Shown in pieces: positions 7,809 to 16,266 of a stretch of 64,000 nt of DNA. The DNA comes from Pseudovibrio sp. Ad37. GTDB taxonomy: Bacteria; Pseudomonadota; Alphaproteobacteria; Rhizobiales; Stappiaceae. The translations under genes and the position numbers were made by a program. The stretch spans positions 1-64,000 of the forward strand of contig NZ_LMCF01000151.1 in the NCBI RefSeq assembly GCF_001623075.1, written 5' to 3'. A model generated the notes under the pieces. It was not told the origin of the DNA. It searched no databases and was given only the letters and a program-made list of their open reading frames with translations. The first letter of the stretch is position 1, and each line of letters begins with the position of its first letter.

Positions 7809-10193
7809 TTATGCTGCCATATCAACCTGTAGCCAAGCCGCAGCTTCATTGCTGACCACTCGCTCCACCTCAACGGGTGCCTTGGTGTGCTTTTCAAGGA
7901 TGGTCAGAGCTTTTTCCAGTTCAGGGCCTGCTGGTGACCCGTCAGTCGCAATAATTACGCGATCCGCTTCAGAAAGCATCTGCGCGCAAATCAAGCTCGG
8001 TTCGATGAGACCGAGATCAGCCACGATTACGTCATACGTCAGATCTAGGGCTTCCATGATGAGATTATAGCGCCCGCCATAAACCACTTCATCACGAATA
8101 GGCATGACACCTGATTGTATCACATGCGCACGGGAAACAGGATCGCGGTGGATCACGTTCGTAAAGGCCGCCTCGCCTTCCAACAACTCTGCAAAACCCG
8201 GCTTCAACGGATCATCAGAACCCTCTTCAGCTTGAGGCACATCCCCAACTTCTTCAAGCGGCGTTTCTTTGAGGATGGACTGTGCCCCTTCACCGCCTTC
8301 AGACCGCACCTCGACGACCACAGGCATAATACCGCGCTCGGCAATCTTGCGCGTACAGCTTAGAGCAACGCGTGAAGACAGGCTTTCATCCTCAACACTG
8401 AGCACAACCACACGGCCAACCTTTGCAAGCTGATTGGCGTTATCAGCCTTGACTTCCTTTAGAGTGATTGACGAAACCTCAGCACTTGCTTCTTCTTCCT
8501 CAAACTCCTCGTCAAACTCTTCTTCTTCGCGTGCTTCGTCATGCTCTTCTTCAAAAGCTTCCTCCTCAGCAAGCTCTGTCATTTCCTCTTGAGGCTCTTC
8601 CTCCTCTGAAGTTTCCTGCTCCTCATCAGACTTGTCTTCCTCTTCAACAAAGGAAGGCTTCAACTCGACAGGAGGAGCGGCAACAGCATGGCTGCGGGTC
8701 GTTGCATCCACCACGCTTTCAAGCGCATTAGAGGTTGCCGTACCAGTCGCTTCTTTCGGATTGGCGGCAGGTGCCGTTGGCGTAGAAAATGTTTCGCGGC
8801 GTAAAACTTCTCCAGCAATCAAAGCACGTGCAATCACCCAAAGGCAGCCGAGGAAGAACGCGGCGAAACCAGCAATCGCAGCAAGCGCAGAAGGTTTCCG
8901 GCCAGATGGTTCACTTGGCACAGAGGCACGTGAAATCACACGGGAGTCAGCATTCAGCACACCAACGCCCTGCAGCACTTCAGCTTCGCGCAGGCTCACA
9001 AGCAACTGGTTCAGCTGCTCTTCTTTGGAGCGTGCTTCGCGCTGCAACTCCTGCAAACGAACCTGATCAGCGCCCGAACGGGCAGCTTCTACCTTCAACG
9101 CATTCACCTGCTCATTGAGAGCGACATAACGGTCCTGAGCAATCTTGGCATCATTCTCAAGGCCAATAACAATTTTCTCCGCCTCAGCGCGGATCTGACG
9201 ATCGTACCCACGCAGCTGGGAGCGCAGTGCTTTGATCTGCGGGTGATTTGGCAGGAGCGTAGTTGAAAGCTCCGCAATGCGATTTTCCAGCGCCAACTGA
9301 CGCTCACGCAAGCGTTGGATTAGAGACGAAGCCAGAACCTGCGTCGCAGTTTCCAAAGACCCACCATCTTCCAGCAAGGATCGGATCTGTCGCGCCTGAG
9401 CTTCAGCCTGCGACTTAGCCACTATGGCGGAAGAAACCTGAGAGTTGAGTTCAGCCAGCTGCTGTTGGTTCAGCGTCCTGTTTTCGGACCCAAGCAACAG
9501 GTCAGCACCCGCACGAAATTCAGCAACGGTCTTTTTCGCAGCCTCAACTTCATTTTCAAGGCGTGCAACCTGAGGCGCAAGTGCATCAGCCGTGTTATTG
9601 GTCACCGCGCGCTTCGCATTGTCCTGCAGCATGCGATACTCGTTGACCACCGTGTTAGCAACACGTGCAGCAAGTTCTGGGTCTTTGCTCGTAAAGCGCA
9701 CTGCGATTACGCGGGATCCATCGACCTGATACACATCCAAATTGCTCGTGAACTTGTTCAACAGCCGCTCGGCTTCACTCACCTGGCCAGATGTCGGTTC
9801 AAGCCCAACACGGGTCATCAGTTGATCAACAAGGCCCGGCTTGCTTTTAGCCGCAAAAACACTGTTGTTTGCAAGATCAAGTGTTTGCACAACGTGGCGC
9901 GCCAAATCACGCGACTGCAGCAACTGTACTTGGCTGGCGATACCTTCTTTATCCAGCAGAGAACGTTCCTGCTCGCTGTTACGGATTTGGCCAGGCAGCA
10001 CAATCTTGGCTGTATCAATGAGGACTTTGGATTCGCTTGTGTATTTAGCAGTTTGCTTGCTGGCCAGGTAAAAAGTGCCAAAGGCGATCAGCGCTGCAAA
10101 AGGGACCACCCAGAGGAGCCCCTTAAACACTTTTTTGAACAGCACGCCCATATCAAGAAAGACATCTTCTTGCGGCACAGCCCACTTCCCCAC
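7809..10193 (-). CDS. Wzz/Wzc-type polysaccharide co-polymerase with degenerate kinase domain
   Basis: This 794-residue inner-membrane protein is built like ExoP/Wzc. There is a first membrane segment near residues 23-45, then a periplasmic region with TSESKVLIDTAKIVLPGQ and AARVANTVVNEYR. Long coiled-coil helices span about 190-400. A proline-rich SRASVPSEPSGRKPSALAAI stretch leads into the second membrane segment near 430-450. A strongly acidic region (about 515-580) then precedes a Rossmann-like C-terminal domain. That domain has VVVLSVEDESLSSRVALS where bacterial tyrosine kinases have a Walker A loop, and no tyrosine-rich tail, so kinase activity is unlikely. The start is uncertain: GTG at 10193 gives the full length and ATG at 10151 is an alternative. 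It is divergent from the Wza-type gene. Confidence 0.85.
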   Translation of the reverse strand: MGKWAVPQEDVFLDMGVLFKKVFKGLLWVVPFAALIAFGTFYLASKQTAKYTSESKVLIDTAKIVLPGQIRNSEQERSLLDKEGIASQVQLLQSRDLARHVVQTLDLANNSVFAAKSKPGLVDQLMTRVGLEPTSGQVSEAERLLNKFTSNLDVYQVDGSRVIAVRFTSKDPELAARVANTVVNEYRMLQDNAKRAVTNNTADALAPQVARLENEVEAAKKTVAEFRAGADLLLGSENRTLNQQQLAELNSQVSSAIVAKSQAEAQARQIRSLLEDGGSLETATQVLASSLIQRLRERQLALENRIAELSTTLLPNHPQIKALRSQLRGYDRQIRAEAEKIVIGLENDAKIAQDRYVALNEQVNALKVEAARSGADQVRLQELQREARSKEEQLNQLLVSLREAEVLQGVGVLNADSRVISRASVPSEPSGRKPSALAAIAGFAAFFLGCLWVIARALIAGEVLRRETFSTPTAPAANPKEATGTATSNALESVVDATTRSHAVAAPPVELKPSFVEEEDKSDEEQETSEEEEPQEEMTELAEEEAFEEEHDEAREEEEFDEEFEEEEASAEVSSITLKEVKADNANQLAKVGRVVVLSVEDESLSSRVALSCTRKIAERGIMPVVVEVRSEGGEGAQSILKETPLEEVGDVPQAEEGSDDPLKPGFAELLEGEAAFTNVIHRDPVSRAHVIQSGVMPIRDEVVYGGRYNLIMEALDLTYDVIVADLGLIEPSLICAQMLSEADRVIIATDGSPAGPELEKALTILEKHTKAPVEVERVVSNEAAAWLQVDMAA

Positions 10194-10398
10194 TCAACAC
10201 AAAGCCCGAAACAATTTTCAATCACAAGAATGCATAGACAGGGTAACCAAGTTATTAAGCACCTTAATCAAATGCTGGAAAGAAATGACAAAGCGCCCAA
10301 CAATTCTTGCAAAATTAACTAGAGGATAATTACAATATTTATACTCTGTTAACCTTAAGCGCCGAAATATACTCTCAATGAATTTAAAGGATTTCGTA

Positions 10399-10956
10399 AT
10401 GCGCCCGCGCCTACTAGCAGTTATTGCTGGCTTAACTCTGTTAGTGAGTTGTTCATCCTATAAAAAGCCAGAGCCTGCTTTTCATGAGGAACTGGTCCAG
10501 CCATACACTCTTGCTGCAAGCGACGAAGTCCGCATTATTGTTTTTGGACAGGCTGATCTGTCTAATACTTACAAGATTGATCAGGGTGGCAGCCTCGCCT
10601 TCCCATTGATCGGTCAGATCAACGCAACAGGCAAAACTCCAAAACAACTCGCAAGCATGATCCGCGCCCGTCTAAAAAACGGTTTCATCCGCGATCCCGA
10701 CGTTTCTGTTGAAGTTTCCGTCTACCGACCAATCTTCATCATGGGTGAAGTCAGAAACGCAGGCCAGTACGCCTACCTTCCAGGCATGACCGTGCAAAAC
10801 GCCGTCGCCACAGCTGGAGGCTTTACTGCAAGAGCACGCCAGCAGGATGTTGACCTGACCCGGCAGATCGGCGGTGAAATTGCCAGCGGGCCAGCACCAA
10901 TCACAACACCGGTTCGCCCTGGCGACACACTCTATGTGCATGAAAGGCTCTTTTAA
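10399..10956 (+). CDS. Wza-type polysaccharide export lipoprotein
   Basis: This 185-residue protein belongs to the outer-membrane polysaccharide export (OPX) family that carries polymer across the outer membrane. A signal peptide ends in a lipobox LLVSC near residue 19. The Poly_export domain follows (YTLAASDEVRIIVFGQ and LSNTYKIDQGGSLAFPLIG), then a SLBB domain (YRPIFIMGEVRNAGQYAYLPGMTVQNAV). It is short and lacks the C-terminal helix that forms the Wza outer-membrane pore, as in the small OPX proteins of many alphaproteobacteria. The ATG at 10399 has AGGA nine bases upstream. An in-frame ATG at 10378 has no such site. It is divergent from the co-polymerase gene, its expected partner. Confidence 0.87.
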   Translation: MRPRLLAVIAGLTLLVSCSSYKKPEPAFHEELVQPYTLAASDEVRIIVFGQADLSNTYKIDQGGSLAFPLIGQINATGKTPKQLASMIRARLKNGFIRDPDVSVEVSVYRPIFIMGEVRNAGQYAYLPGMTVQNAVATAGGFTARARQQDVDLTRQIGGEIASGPAPITTPVRPGDTLYVHERLF

Positions 10957-11138
10957 ATTAAGAGCATGCACCCTACATGCCTTTGCGTTTTATTAGGCTA
11001 AAACTCACGATTAAGAGTTAATTAACCCTGTCGATTAACAGGTCAAACAGTATTTTAAGCTAGCAATAAACTCAATTGCGCGGCGGTCTGTGCTGGGGAG
11101 CATAAGACAATGCATGCGCGGTGGGGAGTTTGCTGCGG

Positions 11139-12353
11139 ATGTCTACGGACAAGCTGAAAATCGTTCATTGCATACGTGCGCCTTTAGGCGGCGCGTTTCG
11201 TCATCTTATGGATCTTGTTGAAGAACAGATCGAGATGGGCCATGAACTTGGCATTGTGTGTGCCTCCAACGCTATCCCTCCTTCATCAATGAAGCAATTA
11301 GAAGCCTTAAAGCCTAGTCTTTCCCTTGGCTTACTCGCTGTTCCAATGGCACGATCACTCGCTCCCAAAGACCTTTTCAACTTCTACAAGCTCACAAAAC
11401 ATCTTGCCCCTTTAAAGCCGGATGTCTTGCACGGTCATGGCGCTAAAGGTGGCGTCTGGGCACGCACCATAGGGTCTGCACTGAGGCTACACGGAATCAA
11501 AACCCAGCGCGTTTACAGCCCTCACGGCGGCAGCCTCCACTACGATTTCTCAACCACATCAGGCAAAGTCTATATCACGCTTGAAAAGCTATTGAGACCA
11601 CTCACAGACTCACTTGTGTTTACCAGTGCGTTTGAGAAAGCAGCTTATCAACAAAAGATCGGCCTGAACGGCAACCATCCACACCACAAGATCGTACATA
11701 ACGGTTTGCGGCAAGTAGAGTTCAAACGCAGCACAGCTCGCGAGAACGCAGCTGACCTACTCTTCGTCGGAGAGCTTCGTCTTTTGAAAGGCGTCGATCT
11801 GCTCATCAATACTCTGGATGAATTGCACAAAAACTCCAGTACCAAGCCAACCCTTGCAATTATAGGAGATGGCCCAGACCGTGCTCTGTTTGAGCAAATG
11901 GTCCGAGATAAGAAGCTACAAGCCTACATTACCTTTCATGGGTTCTTACCACTCAGCCAAGCTCTTCCACGCGGCAAAACAGCAATCATTCCCTCACGAG
12001 CAGAAGCTCTGCCGTATATCGTGTTGGAACTCCTTGCAGCACAAAAACCGCTGATCACAACCCGCGTAGGCGGCATACCTGAGATTTATGCAGAGCATCA
12101 CAAAACACTTGTTCAACCTGATGATCAGCAGTCACTGACAAATGCAGTCAGTTGGGCGCTTGCTCATTCTGAAGAGCAAACCCAACTAAGCCTGCAACTG
12201 CAGAACCATCTGAAAACGAATTTCACTCTGTCGCAAATGGCGCAGAGCATCACCCAACTTTATCACCCTGTTCAAAGTGCGAAAGATGAACTGGCAGACG
12301 CCTCACAGCAGTCTCAACAGTCCACGCTGCACTCACAAAACAAACTCACTTAG
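11139..12353 (+). CDS. Glycosyltransferase family 4 (GT-B fold)
   Basis: This 404-residue cytoplasmic enzyme has the two Rossmann domains of GT-B glycosyltransferases. The N-terminal domain opens KIVHCIRAPLGGAFRHL and includes DVLHGHGAKGG. The C-terminal nucleotide-sugar domain has LLFVGELRLLKGVDLLI, LAIIGDGPDR and the EX7E-like acceptor region PSRAEALPYIVLELLAA. It probably adds a sugar to the lipid-linked unit started by the next gene product; the sugar cannot be told from sequence. ATG 11139 is preferred over GTG 11121 because GGGGAG lies 11 bases before it. It heads a three-gene block with the initiating transferase (12 bases downstream) and the polymerase. Confidence 0.87.
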   Translation: MSTDKLKIVHCIRAPLGGAFRHLMDLVEEQIEMGHELGIVCASNAIPPSSMKQLEALKPSLSLGLLAVPMARSLAPKDLFNFYKLTKHLAPLKPDVLHGHGAKGGVWARTIGSALRLHGIKTQRVYSPHGGSLHYDFSTTSGKVYITLEKLLRPLTDSLVFTSAFEKAAYQQKIGLNGNHPHHKIVHNGLRQVEFKRSTARENAADLLFVGELRLLKGVDLLINTLDELHKNSSTKPTLAIIGDGPDRALFEQMVRDKKLQAYITFHGFLPLSQALPRGKTAIIPSRAEALPYIVLELLAAQKPLITTRVGGIPEIYAEHHKTLVQPDDQQSLTNAVSWALAHSEEQTQLSLQLQNHLKTNFTLSQMAQSITQLYHPVQSAKDELADASQQSQQSTLHSQNKLT

Positions 12354-12365
12354 GCGCACGACATA

Positions 12366-13925
12366 ATGGTCAAGCATCGCTTCAATGTAATTGAGAGTGG
12401 CCCGTCACCTGATGACCAATCCGGGACGAACGGTCAGCAGACTTCTTTGACACAAAATGAAGACATCACGATAAGTAATCTGTCCAAGGATGCTCTGGAG
12501 GTGGCAGCTACCCTGCGCACCAACACCATCTCTAAAACGGTTTTTGATGGTTTCATGCGCTGCTCAGATGCGACCTTGATCGTTCTGACAGGTGTTTTCG
12601 CTTATCTGAGCGGAGCCTCCCTTGATATCCCGCCTCTCTGGCAGATCTTCGCACTGTTCGAAGCCTCCCTGATTGGTGTCATGTTGTTTCAAATGGCTGA
12701 CATGTATCAAGCCAACGCCCTGCAAAAAGTCGTGGCTCAGGCCATGCGCCTCATCACAGCATGGGCACTGGTATTCGCGGCTTTGATCACGTCTCTGCTG
12801 CTTATCCTACCCTCTACGGAGATTCCACAGACTTTCCTGCTGAAGTGGTTTGTGAGCGGGGCTGTGGTCCTCACAATCTTCCGAATGGTCATGCGTGGCT
12901 TTATTGTGCGCTGGACTCGCATGGGTCGCTTGAGCCGCAGAGCAGTCCTCGTCGGAGGTGGGCAAAGTGCTGCTGATCTCATCGCAGAACTTGAGCGCCA
13001 ACCAAACAATGACATTGAGATTTGCGGGATTTTTGATGACCGCTCAAATGATCGTTCCCCACCAAACGTCGCAGGCTATCAAAAGCTTGGCAACGTTTCT
13101 GATCTGGTAGAGTTCGCCCGCATCGCCCAAATCGACATGTTGCTGGTGACAATCCCGATCCGCGCAGAAAAGCGCATCATTCAGCTGCTGGAAAAGCTCT
13201 GGGTTCTCCCGGTCGATATCCGCCTCTCAGCGCATGCTGATAAACTCCGCTTCCGCCAAAGGGCCTCGTCTTTCGTGGGCGCAGTGCCGTTTGTGGATGT
13301 TCTTGAAAAACCGATCGCAGATTGGGACACAATTGCAAAGCGCGCCTTCGATATCTTCTTCGCAAGCATTTCGCTGATTGCCCTCTCTCCGGTTATGCTG
13401 ATCACAGCATTGCTGATCAAGCTGGACAGTCCCGGCCCGGTCATCTTCCGCCAGAAACGCTATGGATTTAACAACGAGCTGATCGACGTCTTCAAGTTCC
13501 GTTCCATGTACCACAACATGACGGACGCCAACGCCTCAAAACTGGTGACCAAAGGCGATCCACGCGTTACCAAAATCGGTCGCATCATCCGCAAGACCTC
13601 CATTGACGAGTTGCCTCAGCTGATGAACGTACTGATGGGACAGCTCTCTCTCGTTGGCCCTCGCCCACACGCTCTGTCCGCAAAAGCCGAAGATCGCCTC
13701 TATGAGAACGTGGTGGATGGCTATTTCGCACGCCACAAGGTCAAGCCAGGTGTCACCGGTTGGGCGCAGATCAAAGGTTGGCGCGGCGAAACGGATACCG
13801 AAGACAAAATCCAAAAGCGTGTCGAATGCGACATCTACTACATTGAAAATTGGTCCGTTTTCTTTGACCTCTACATCCTGATTAAAACACCGTTCTGCCT
13901 TCTGGAAACGGAAAACGCATATTGA
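12366..13925 (+). CDS. Undecaprenyl-phosphate sugar phosphotransferase (WcaJ/ExoY type)
   Basis: This 519-residue membrane enzyme transfers a sugar-1-phosphate to undecaprenyl phosphate, starting assembly of the polysaccharide repeat unit. It has four predicted membrane segments in the first 200 residues and a CoA-binding-like Rossmann domain (VLVGGGQSAADLIAELE, near 195-211). A re-entrant helix follows (FDIFFASISLIALSPVML, near 330), then the catalytic sugar-transferase domain. That domain has KLDSPGPVIFRQKRYG, KFRSMYHNM, TSIDELPQLMNVLMGQ, SLVGPRPHA and KPGVTGWAQIKGWRG. All the usual phosphoglycosyltransferase motifs are intact. It overlaps the next gene by four bases, indicating co-translation. 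Confidence 0.92.
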   Translation: MVKHRFNVIESGPSPDDQSGTNGQQTSLTQNEDITISNLSKDALEVAATLRTNTISKTVFDGFMRCSDATLIVLTGVFAYLSGASLDIPPLWQIFALFEASLIGVMLFQMADMYQANALQKVVAQAMRLITAWALVFAALITSLLLILPSTEIPQTFLLKWFVSGAVVLTIFRMVMRGFIVRWTRMGRLSRRAVLVGGGQSAADLIAELERQPNNDIEICGIFDDRSNDRSPPNVAGYQKLGNVSDLVEFARIAQIDMLLVTIPIRAEKRIIQLLEKLWVLPVDIRLSAHADKLRFRQRASSFVGAVPFVDVLEKPIADWDTIAKRAFDIFFASISLIALSPVMLITALLIKLDSPGPVIFRQKRYGFNNELIDVFKFRSMYHNMTDANASKLVTKGDPRVTKIGRIIRKTSIDELPQLMNVLMGQLSLVGPRPHALSAKAEDRLYENVVDGYFARHKVKPGVTGWAQIKGWRGETDTEDKIQKRVECDIYYIENWSVFFDLYILIKTPFCLLETENAY

Positions 13926-15190
13926 CCGACTTATCGCGCCCACACGATGCAACCAGAAATACACACCCCTTCTGGTATGTGCCTCTGACAATCGGCACAG
14001 AAACAATAGCCAGAGCGCTGTTGTTCCTGACCGCATCTGTGAGCGCGCTCGTTATCATCGAACCAGCTCCCTATGATCTGCTGATCGCCCTCTTGTTGGT
14101 GGGCTGGTCCTTCTTTGGGCTGGAACTGCGTAAGGACATTCTGCCTCTTCTGATTTTGCTGTGTTTTTACATAGCAGGCGGAATTCTTGCCTTACCCGCA
14201 GCCGCAGACACCAAAGAAGCCGTCACCTTCTATGCCGTAACGATCTTCCTGGCGTTTTCATCGTTCTTGTATGCAGCAACCCTGTCTGCAAAAATTGAAC
14301 GGATAGTCATCATTGAGAAGGGTTACTTGCTGGCGGCTCTGTTTGCCACCCTGCTTGCCATTGCTGGTTACTTCAACGCCTTCCCCGGCGCTTATGACCA
14401 GTTCACCCTGTATGGCCGCGCAAAAGGCACCTTCAAGGATCCAAACGTCTACGGCCCCTTTCTGCTCCTGCCGACGCTGCTGATCATCTACGACATTCTT
14501 ACCAAGCCTTTGCGAGAGAACATCTTCAAGTCAGGCGCGCTGCTCATCCTCTTGCTGGGAGCGTTCCTTTCTTTCTCCCGTGCAGCCTGGGGCATGACAC
14601 TGGGCGGAGCACTCATGGTGTTTCTCCTCGTCTTCATCAACGAGCAGCGCTCCCTACCGCGTATGAAGCTGCTCGGTATCCTTGGTCTTACAGGTGTCGG
14701 CCTCATCATTGCGCTGTTTGCAATTCTTTCAATTGAATCGATCTCGGAGATGTTCACGCTCCGCGCCAAGCTCGTGCAGGATTATGACGGCGCACGTTTA
14801 GGGCGTTTTGGACGCTGGGGGGAAGGCTTCACACTTGTCACAGAACGCCCGTTTGGTCTTGGTGTCGGCGGCTTCAATTCCATCTTCCCTGAGGATGAAC
14901 ACAACTCCTACCTCAAAGCCTTTACAACCTATGGGTGGCTTGGCGGCCTGTCCTATGTAACGCTTGTTTTCTGGACATTGATCAAAGCTTTGCCACTGGT
15001 CTTCAAGCCCCGGCCTTGGCAGAAATACATCATCTGCACTTATGTGGCGTTCCTGCTACACGCTTGTGTTAGCTTCATTATCGACACAGATCATTGGCGC
15101 CACTACTTTCTGCTACTCGGCATTCTGTGGGCCATCATCGCAGCGGAATCCGGCATCTCACGCTACAGGCGTTTTCCACCAGCACAATAA
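13922..15190 (+). CDS. Wzy/O-antigen ligase-type polysaccharide polymerase
   Basis: This 422-residue integral membrane protein has roughly ten to twelve hydrophobic segments. It carries the WaaL/Wzy signature: the loop GRAKGTFKDPNVYGPFL, a LSFSRAAWG segment, and a large periplasmic loop ending in RFGRWGEGFTLVTERPFGLG with EDEHNSYLKAFTTYGWLGG. Such proteins polymerise lipid-linked repeats or ligate polymer to an acceptor. In this locus polymerase is the better reading. The apparent start is TTG at 13922, overlapping the stop of the previous gene in the pattern TTGA. No downstream ATG gives a better N-terminus before the first membrane segment. Confidence 0.8.
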   Translation: MTDLSRPHDATRNTHPFWYVPLTIGTETIARALLFLTASVSALVIIEPAPYDLLIALLLVGWSFFGLELRKDILPLLILLCFYIAGGILALPAAADTKEAVTFYAVTIFLAFSSFLYAATLSAKIERIVIIEKGYLLAALFATLLAIAGYFNAFPGAYDQFTLYGRAKGTFKDPNVYGPFLLLPTLLIIYDILTKPLRENIFKSGALLILLLGAFLSFSRAAWGMTLGGALMVFLLVFINEQRSLPRMKLLGILGLTGVGLIIALFAILSIESISEMFTLRAKLVQDYDGARLGRFGRWGEGFTLVTERPFGLGVGGFNSIFPEDEHNSYLKAFTTYGWLGGLSYVTLVFWTLIKALPLVFKPRPWQKYIICTYVAFLLHACVSFIIDTDHWRHYFLLLGILWAIIAAESGISRYRRFPPAQ

Positions 15191-15326
15191 GCCCAGTTTC
15201 ATTTGATCCTTGATCGGACAACCTGAATTAGGTAGGAAAGTTGTGTGGTAAGCTGTTAAGGCAGCTCCACAAATAGGAATACTTGCATATGCGGCAACGC
15301 ATCCAGGCGCAAGGTTCCTCAAGGTT

Positions 15327-15403
15327 CGGGTAGTAGCGCAGCCTGGTAGCGCACTTCACTGGGGGTGAAGGGGTCGTCGGTTCAAATCCGGCCTACCCGA
15401 CCA
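15327..15403 (+). tRNA. tRNA-Pro (anticodon GGG), CCA encoded
   Basis: The acceptor arms CGGGTAG (15327-15333) and CTACCCG (15393-15399) pair perfectly and are followed by A and a genomic CCA (15401-15403). The anticodon stem CTTCA/TGAAG encloses CTGGGGG, giving anticodon GGG. The T-loop GGTTCAAATCC is standard. It lies at the boundary between the polysaccharide locus and a prophage-like segment, a common integration position, but I found no second copy of its 3' end in the window. Confidence 0.97.
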
Positions 15404-15676
15404 ATCTTTTCAAAGGCTTAGCTTAAGAAAATAAAGCGTGCCACTGAACAGATGTTCAAAGTGAACCTTTTCAGACAGAAAAAGCCTTTAGTTTTGAGCG
15501 CTATTGGAACACTTCATTTCTTGGCTGAACCGGTAGCAGTGCGCCTTCTCTCATGCCATAGCGTGCTTTTTGTTTAGTTCTTCTACCTGACCGAATATGC
15601 GTTTAGCCATTAGAATATGCAGATACGCAAGGCGCTCATGCACTGCAGAGCAGGCTGATAAGAAATCTGCTTTTTC

Positions 15677-15721
15677 TTGCACACAGTACAACTTTTAATT
15701 GCATTCATGTACTGGGTGCAA
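15677..15721. repeat. 14-base inverted repeat upstream of a mini-ORF
   Basis: TTGCACACAGTACA (15677-15690) and TGTACTGGGTGCAA (15708-15721) are reverse complements at 13 of 14 positions, with a 17-base AT-rich spacer. The long arms and A/T spacer suit a protein-binding operator or a stable RNA stem. No T-run follows. Confidence 0.6.
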
Positions 15722-15736
15722 TATAAAGAAAATGTG

Positions 15737-15764
15737 AAGGGGGCGGGGTACTCCCACCCCCCTT
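15737..15764. promoter_or_regulatory. G/C-rich hairpin just before a mini-ORF ribosome binding site
   Basis: AAGGGGG (15737-15743) pairs with CCCCCTT (15758-15764), with an inner GGG/CCC stem. The hairpin ends six bases before AGGAG of the mini-ORF at 15783, so it could control translation or end an upstream transcript. Confidence 0.5.
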
Positions 15765-15782
15765 AACTCAGGAGAAAAGCTT

Positions 15783-15863
15783 ATGACATTTGAAGTTGCA
15801 AGCTTCATCCTTCAAGTCATCGTTGCGATAGTCATTATCGCTAATGTCTATCGACACTGGTAA
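15783..15863 (+). CDS. 26-residue hydrophobic peptide
   Basis: A strong AGGAG lies eight bases before the ATG, which is unusual for a chance frame of this size. The peptide MTFEVASFILQVIVAIVIIA then NVYRHW is one predicted membrane helix with a short polar, positively charged tail. Size and make-up resemble type I toxin peptides or small phage lysis peptides. It stands between two strong hairpins, 15737-15764 and 15872-15895. I do not recognise a family, and no antisense RNA is directly visible. That it is expressed is an inference from the ribosome binding site. Confidence 0.5.
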   Translation: MTFEVASFILQVIVAIVIIANVYRHW

Positions 15864-15871
15864 CTTGAGGG

Positions 15872-15895
15872 GCGGGAAGGATGGTCCCTTCCCGC
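15872..15895. terminator. Strong hairpin after the mini-ORF
   Basis: GCGGGAAGG (15872-15880) and CCTTCCCGC (15887-15895) pair perfectly around a six-base loop, nine bases after the mini-ORF stop. No T-run follows, so termination is possible but not certain. Confidence 0.5.
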
Positions 15896-15926
15896 AACTC
15901 CTGAGTGATAACATAGCGGGTGAAAC

Positions 15927-16022
15927 ATGAAAACACAACGAAAGTCAGCTATCATTTTAGCAGCACTCTTTGTGCTTTTTCTTGCAGTCTATTATCTGCC
16001 AACTCTCATGAGAATGTTTTGA
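15927..16022 (+). CDS. 31-residue single-helix membrane peptide
   Basis: The frame runs from ATG 15927 to TGA 16022. It encodes a basic start (MKTQRKSA) followed by one hydrophobic helix (IILAALFVLFLAVYYLP) and a short tail (TLMRMF). A GGGTGA segment five bases upstream may serve as ribosome binding site. The stop lies 10 bases before the ATG of the next gene, so the two could be co-translated. No family recognised. Small positively charged one-helix peptides are common in phage lysis and early regions, but no function can be assigned. Confidence 0.4.
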   Translation: MKTQRKSAIILAALFVLFLAVYYLPTLMRMF

Positions 16023-16032
16023 GGTGCCTGGA

Positions 16033-16245
16033 ATGACCCCAGAGAGCTTTAAAGCGTGGCGAAAAGCGAATGGTTTCAGATCAAGAAGGGCTGCAGCCGA
16101 AGCTCTTGGCATATCTGAGGGTAGCGTCCTGAACTATGAGACAGGCCATAGGCGCGAAGATCCAACGCGCTTGGTCGTTATTCCACGCCACATCGCTTTA
16201 GCGTGCGCAGCCATATCAGCGGGTTTAGAGCCGACTGGCGACTAA
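16033..16245 (+). CDS. Small helix-turn-helix protein, phage-type
   Basis: This 70-residue protein begins MTPESFKAWRKANGF and contains RRAAAEALGISEGSVLNYE (about residues 15-33), a typical Cro/XRE helix-turn-helix. The rest is a short helical tail with no obvious multimerisation domain. An in-frame GTG lies at 16024, but GAGGT eight bases before ATG 16033 favours the later start. It could be a Cro-like switch protein of the prophage remnant. No matching CI-type repressor is visible nearby. Confidence 0.65.
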   Translation: MTPESFKAWRKANGFRSRRAAAEALGISEGSVLNYETGHRREDPTRLVVIPRHIALACAAISAGLEPTGD

Positions 16246-16266
16246 TCAACGATAGGAGGTTTGGTA

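Larger units (their letters stand above)
15404..15782. other. Gene-free leader of the prophage-like segment
   Basis: No convincing gene lies between tRNA-Pro and the first mini-ORF. The stretch is AT-rich up to about 15730 and then carries a long inverted repeat and a G/C-rich hairpin, listed separately. No integrase fragment was recognised. Confidence 0.5.

Noticed and set aside
8480-8650. Repetitive CTT/CTC-rich sequence as a tandem repeat or microsatellite
   Set aside because: It encodes the glutamate-rich insert of the co-polymerase in frame; repeat units are irregular, so it is low-complexity coding sequence.
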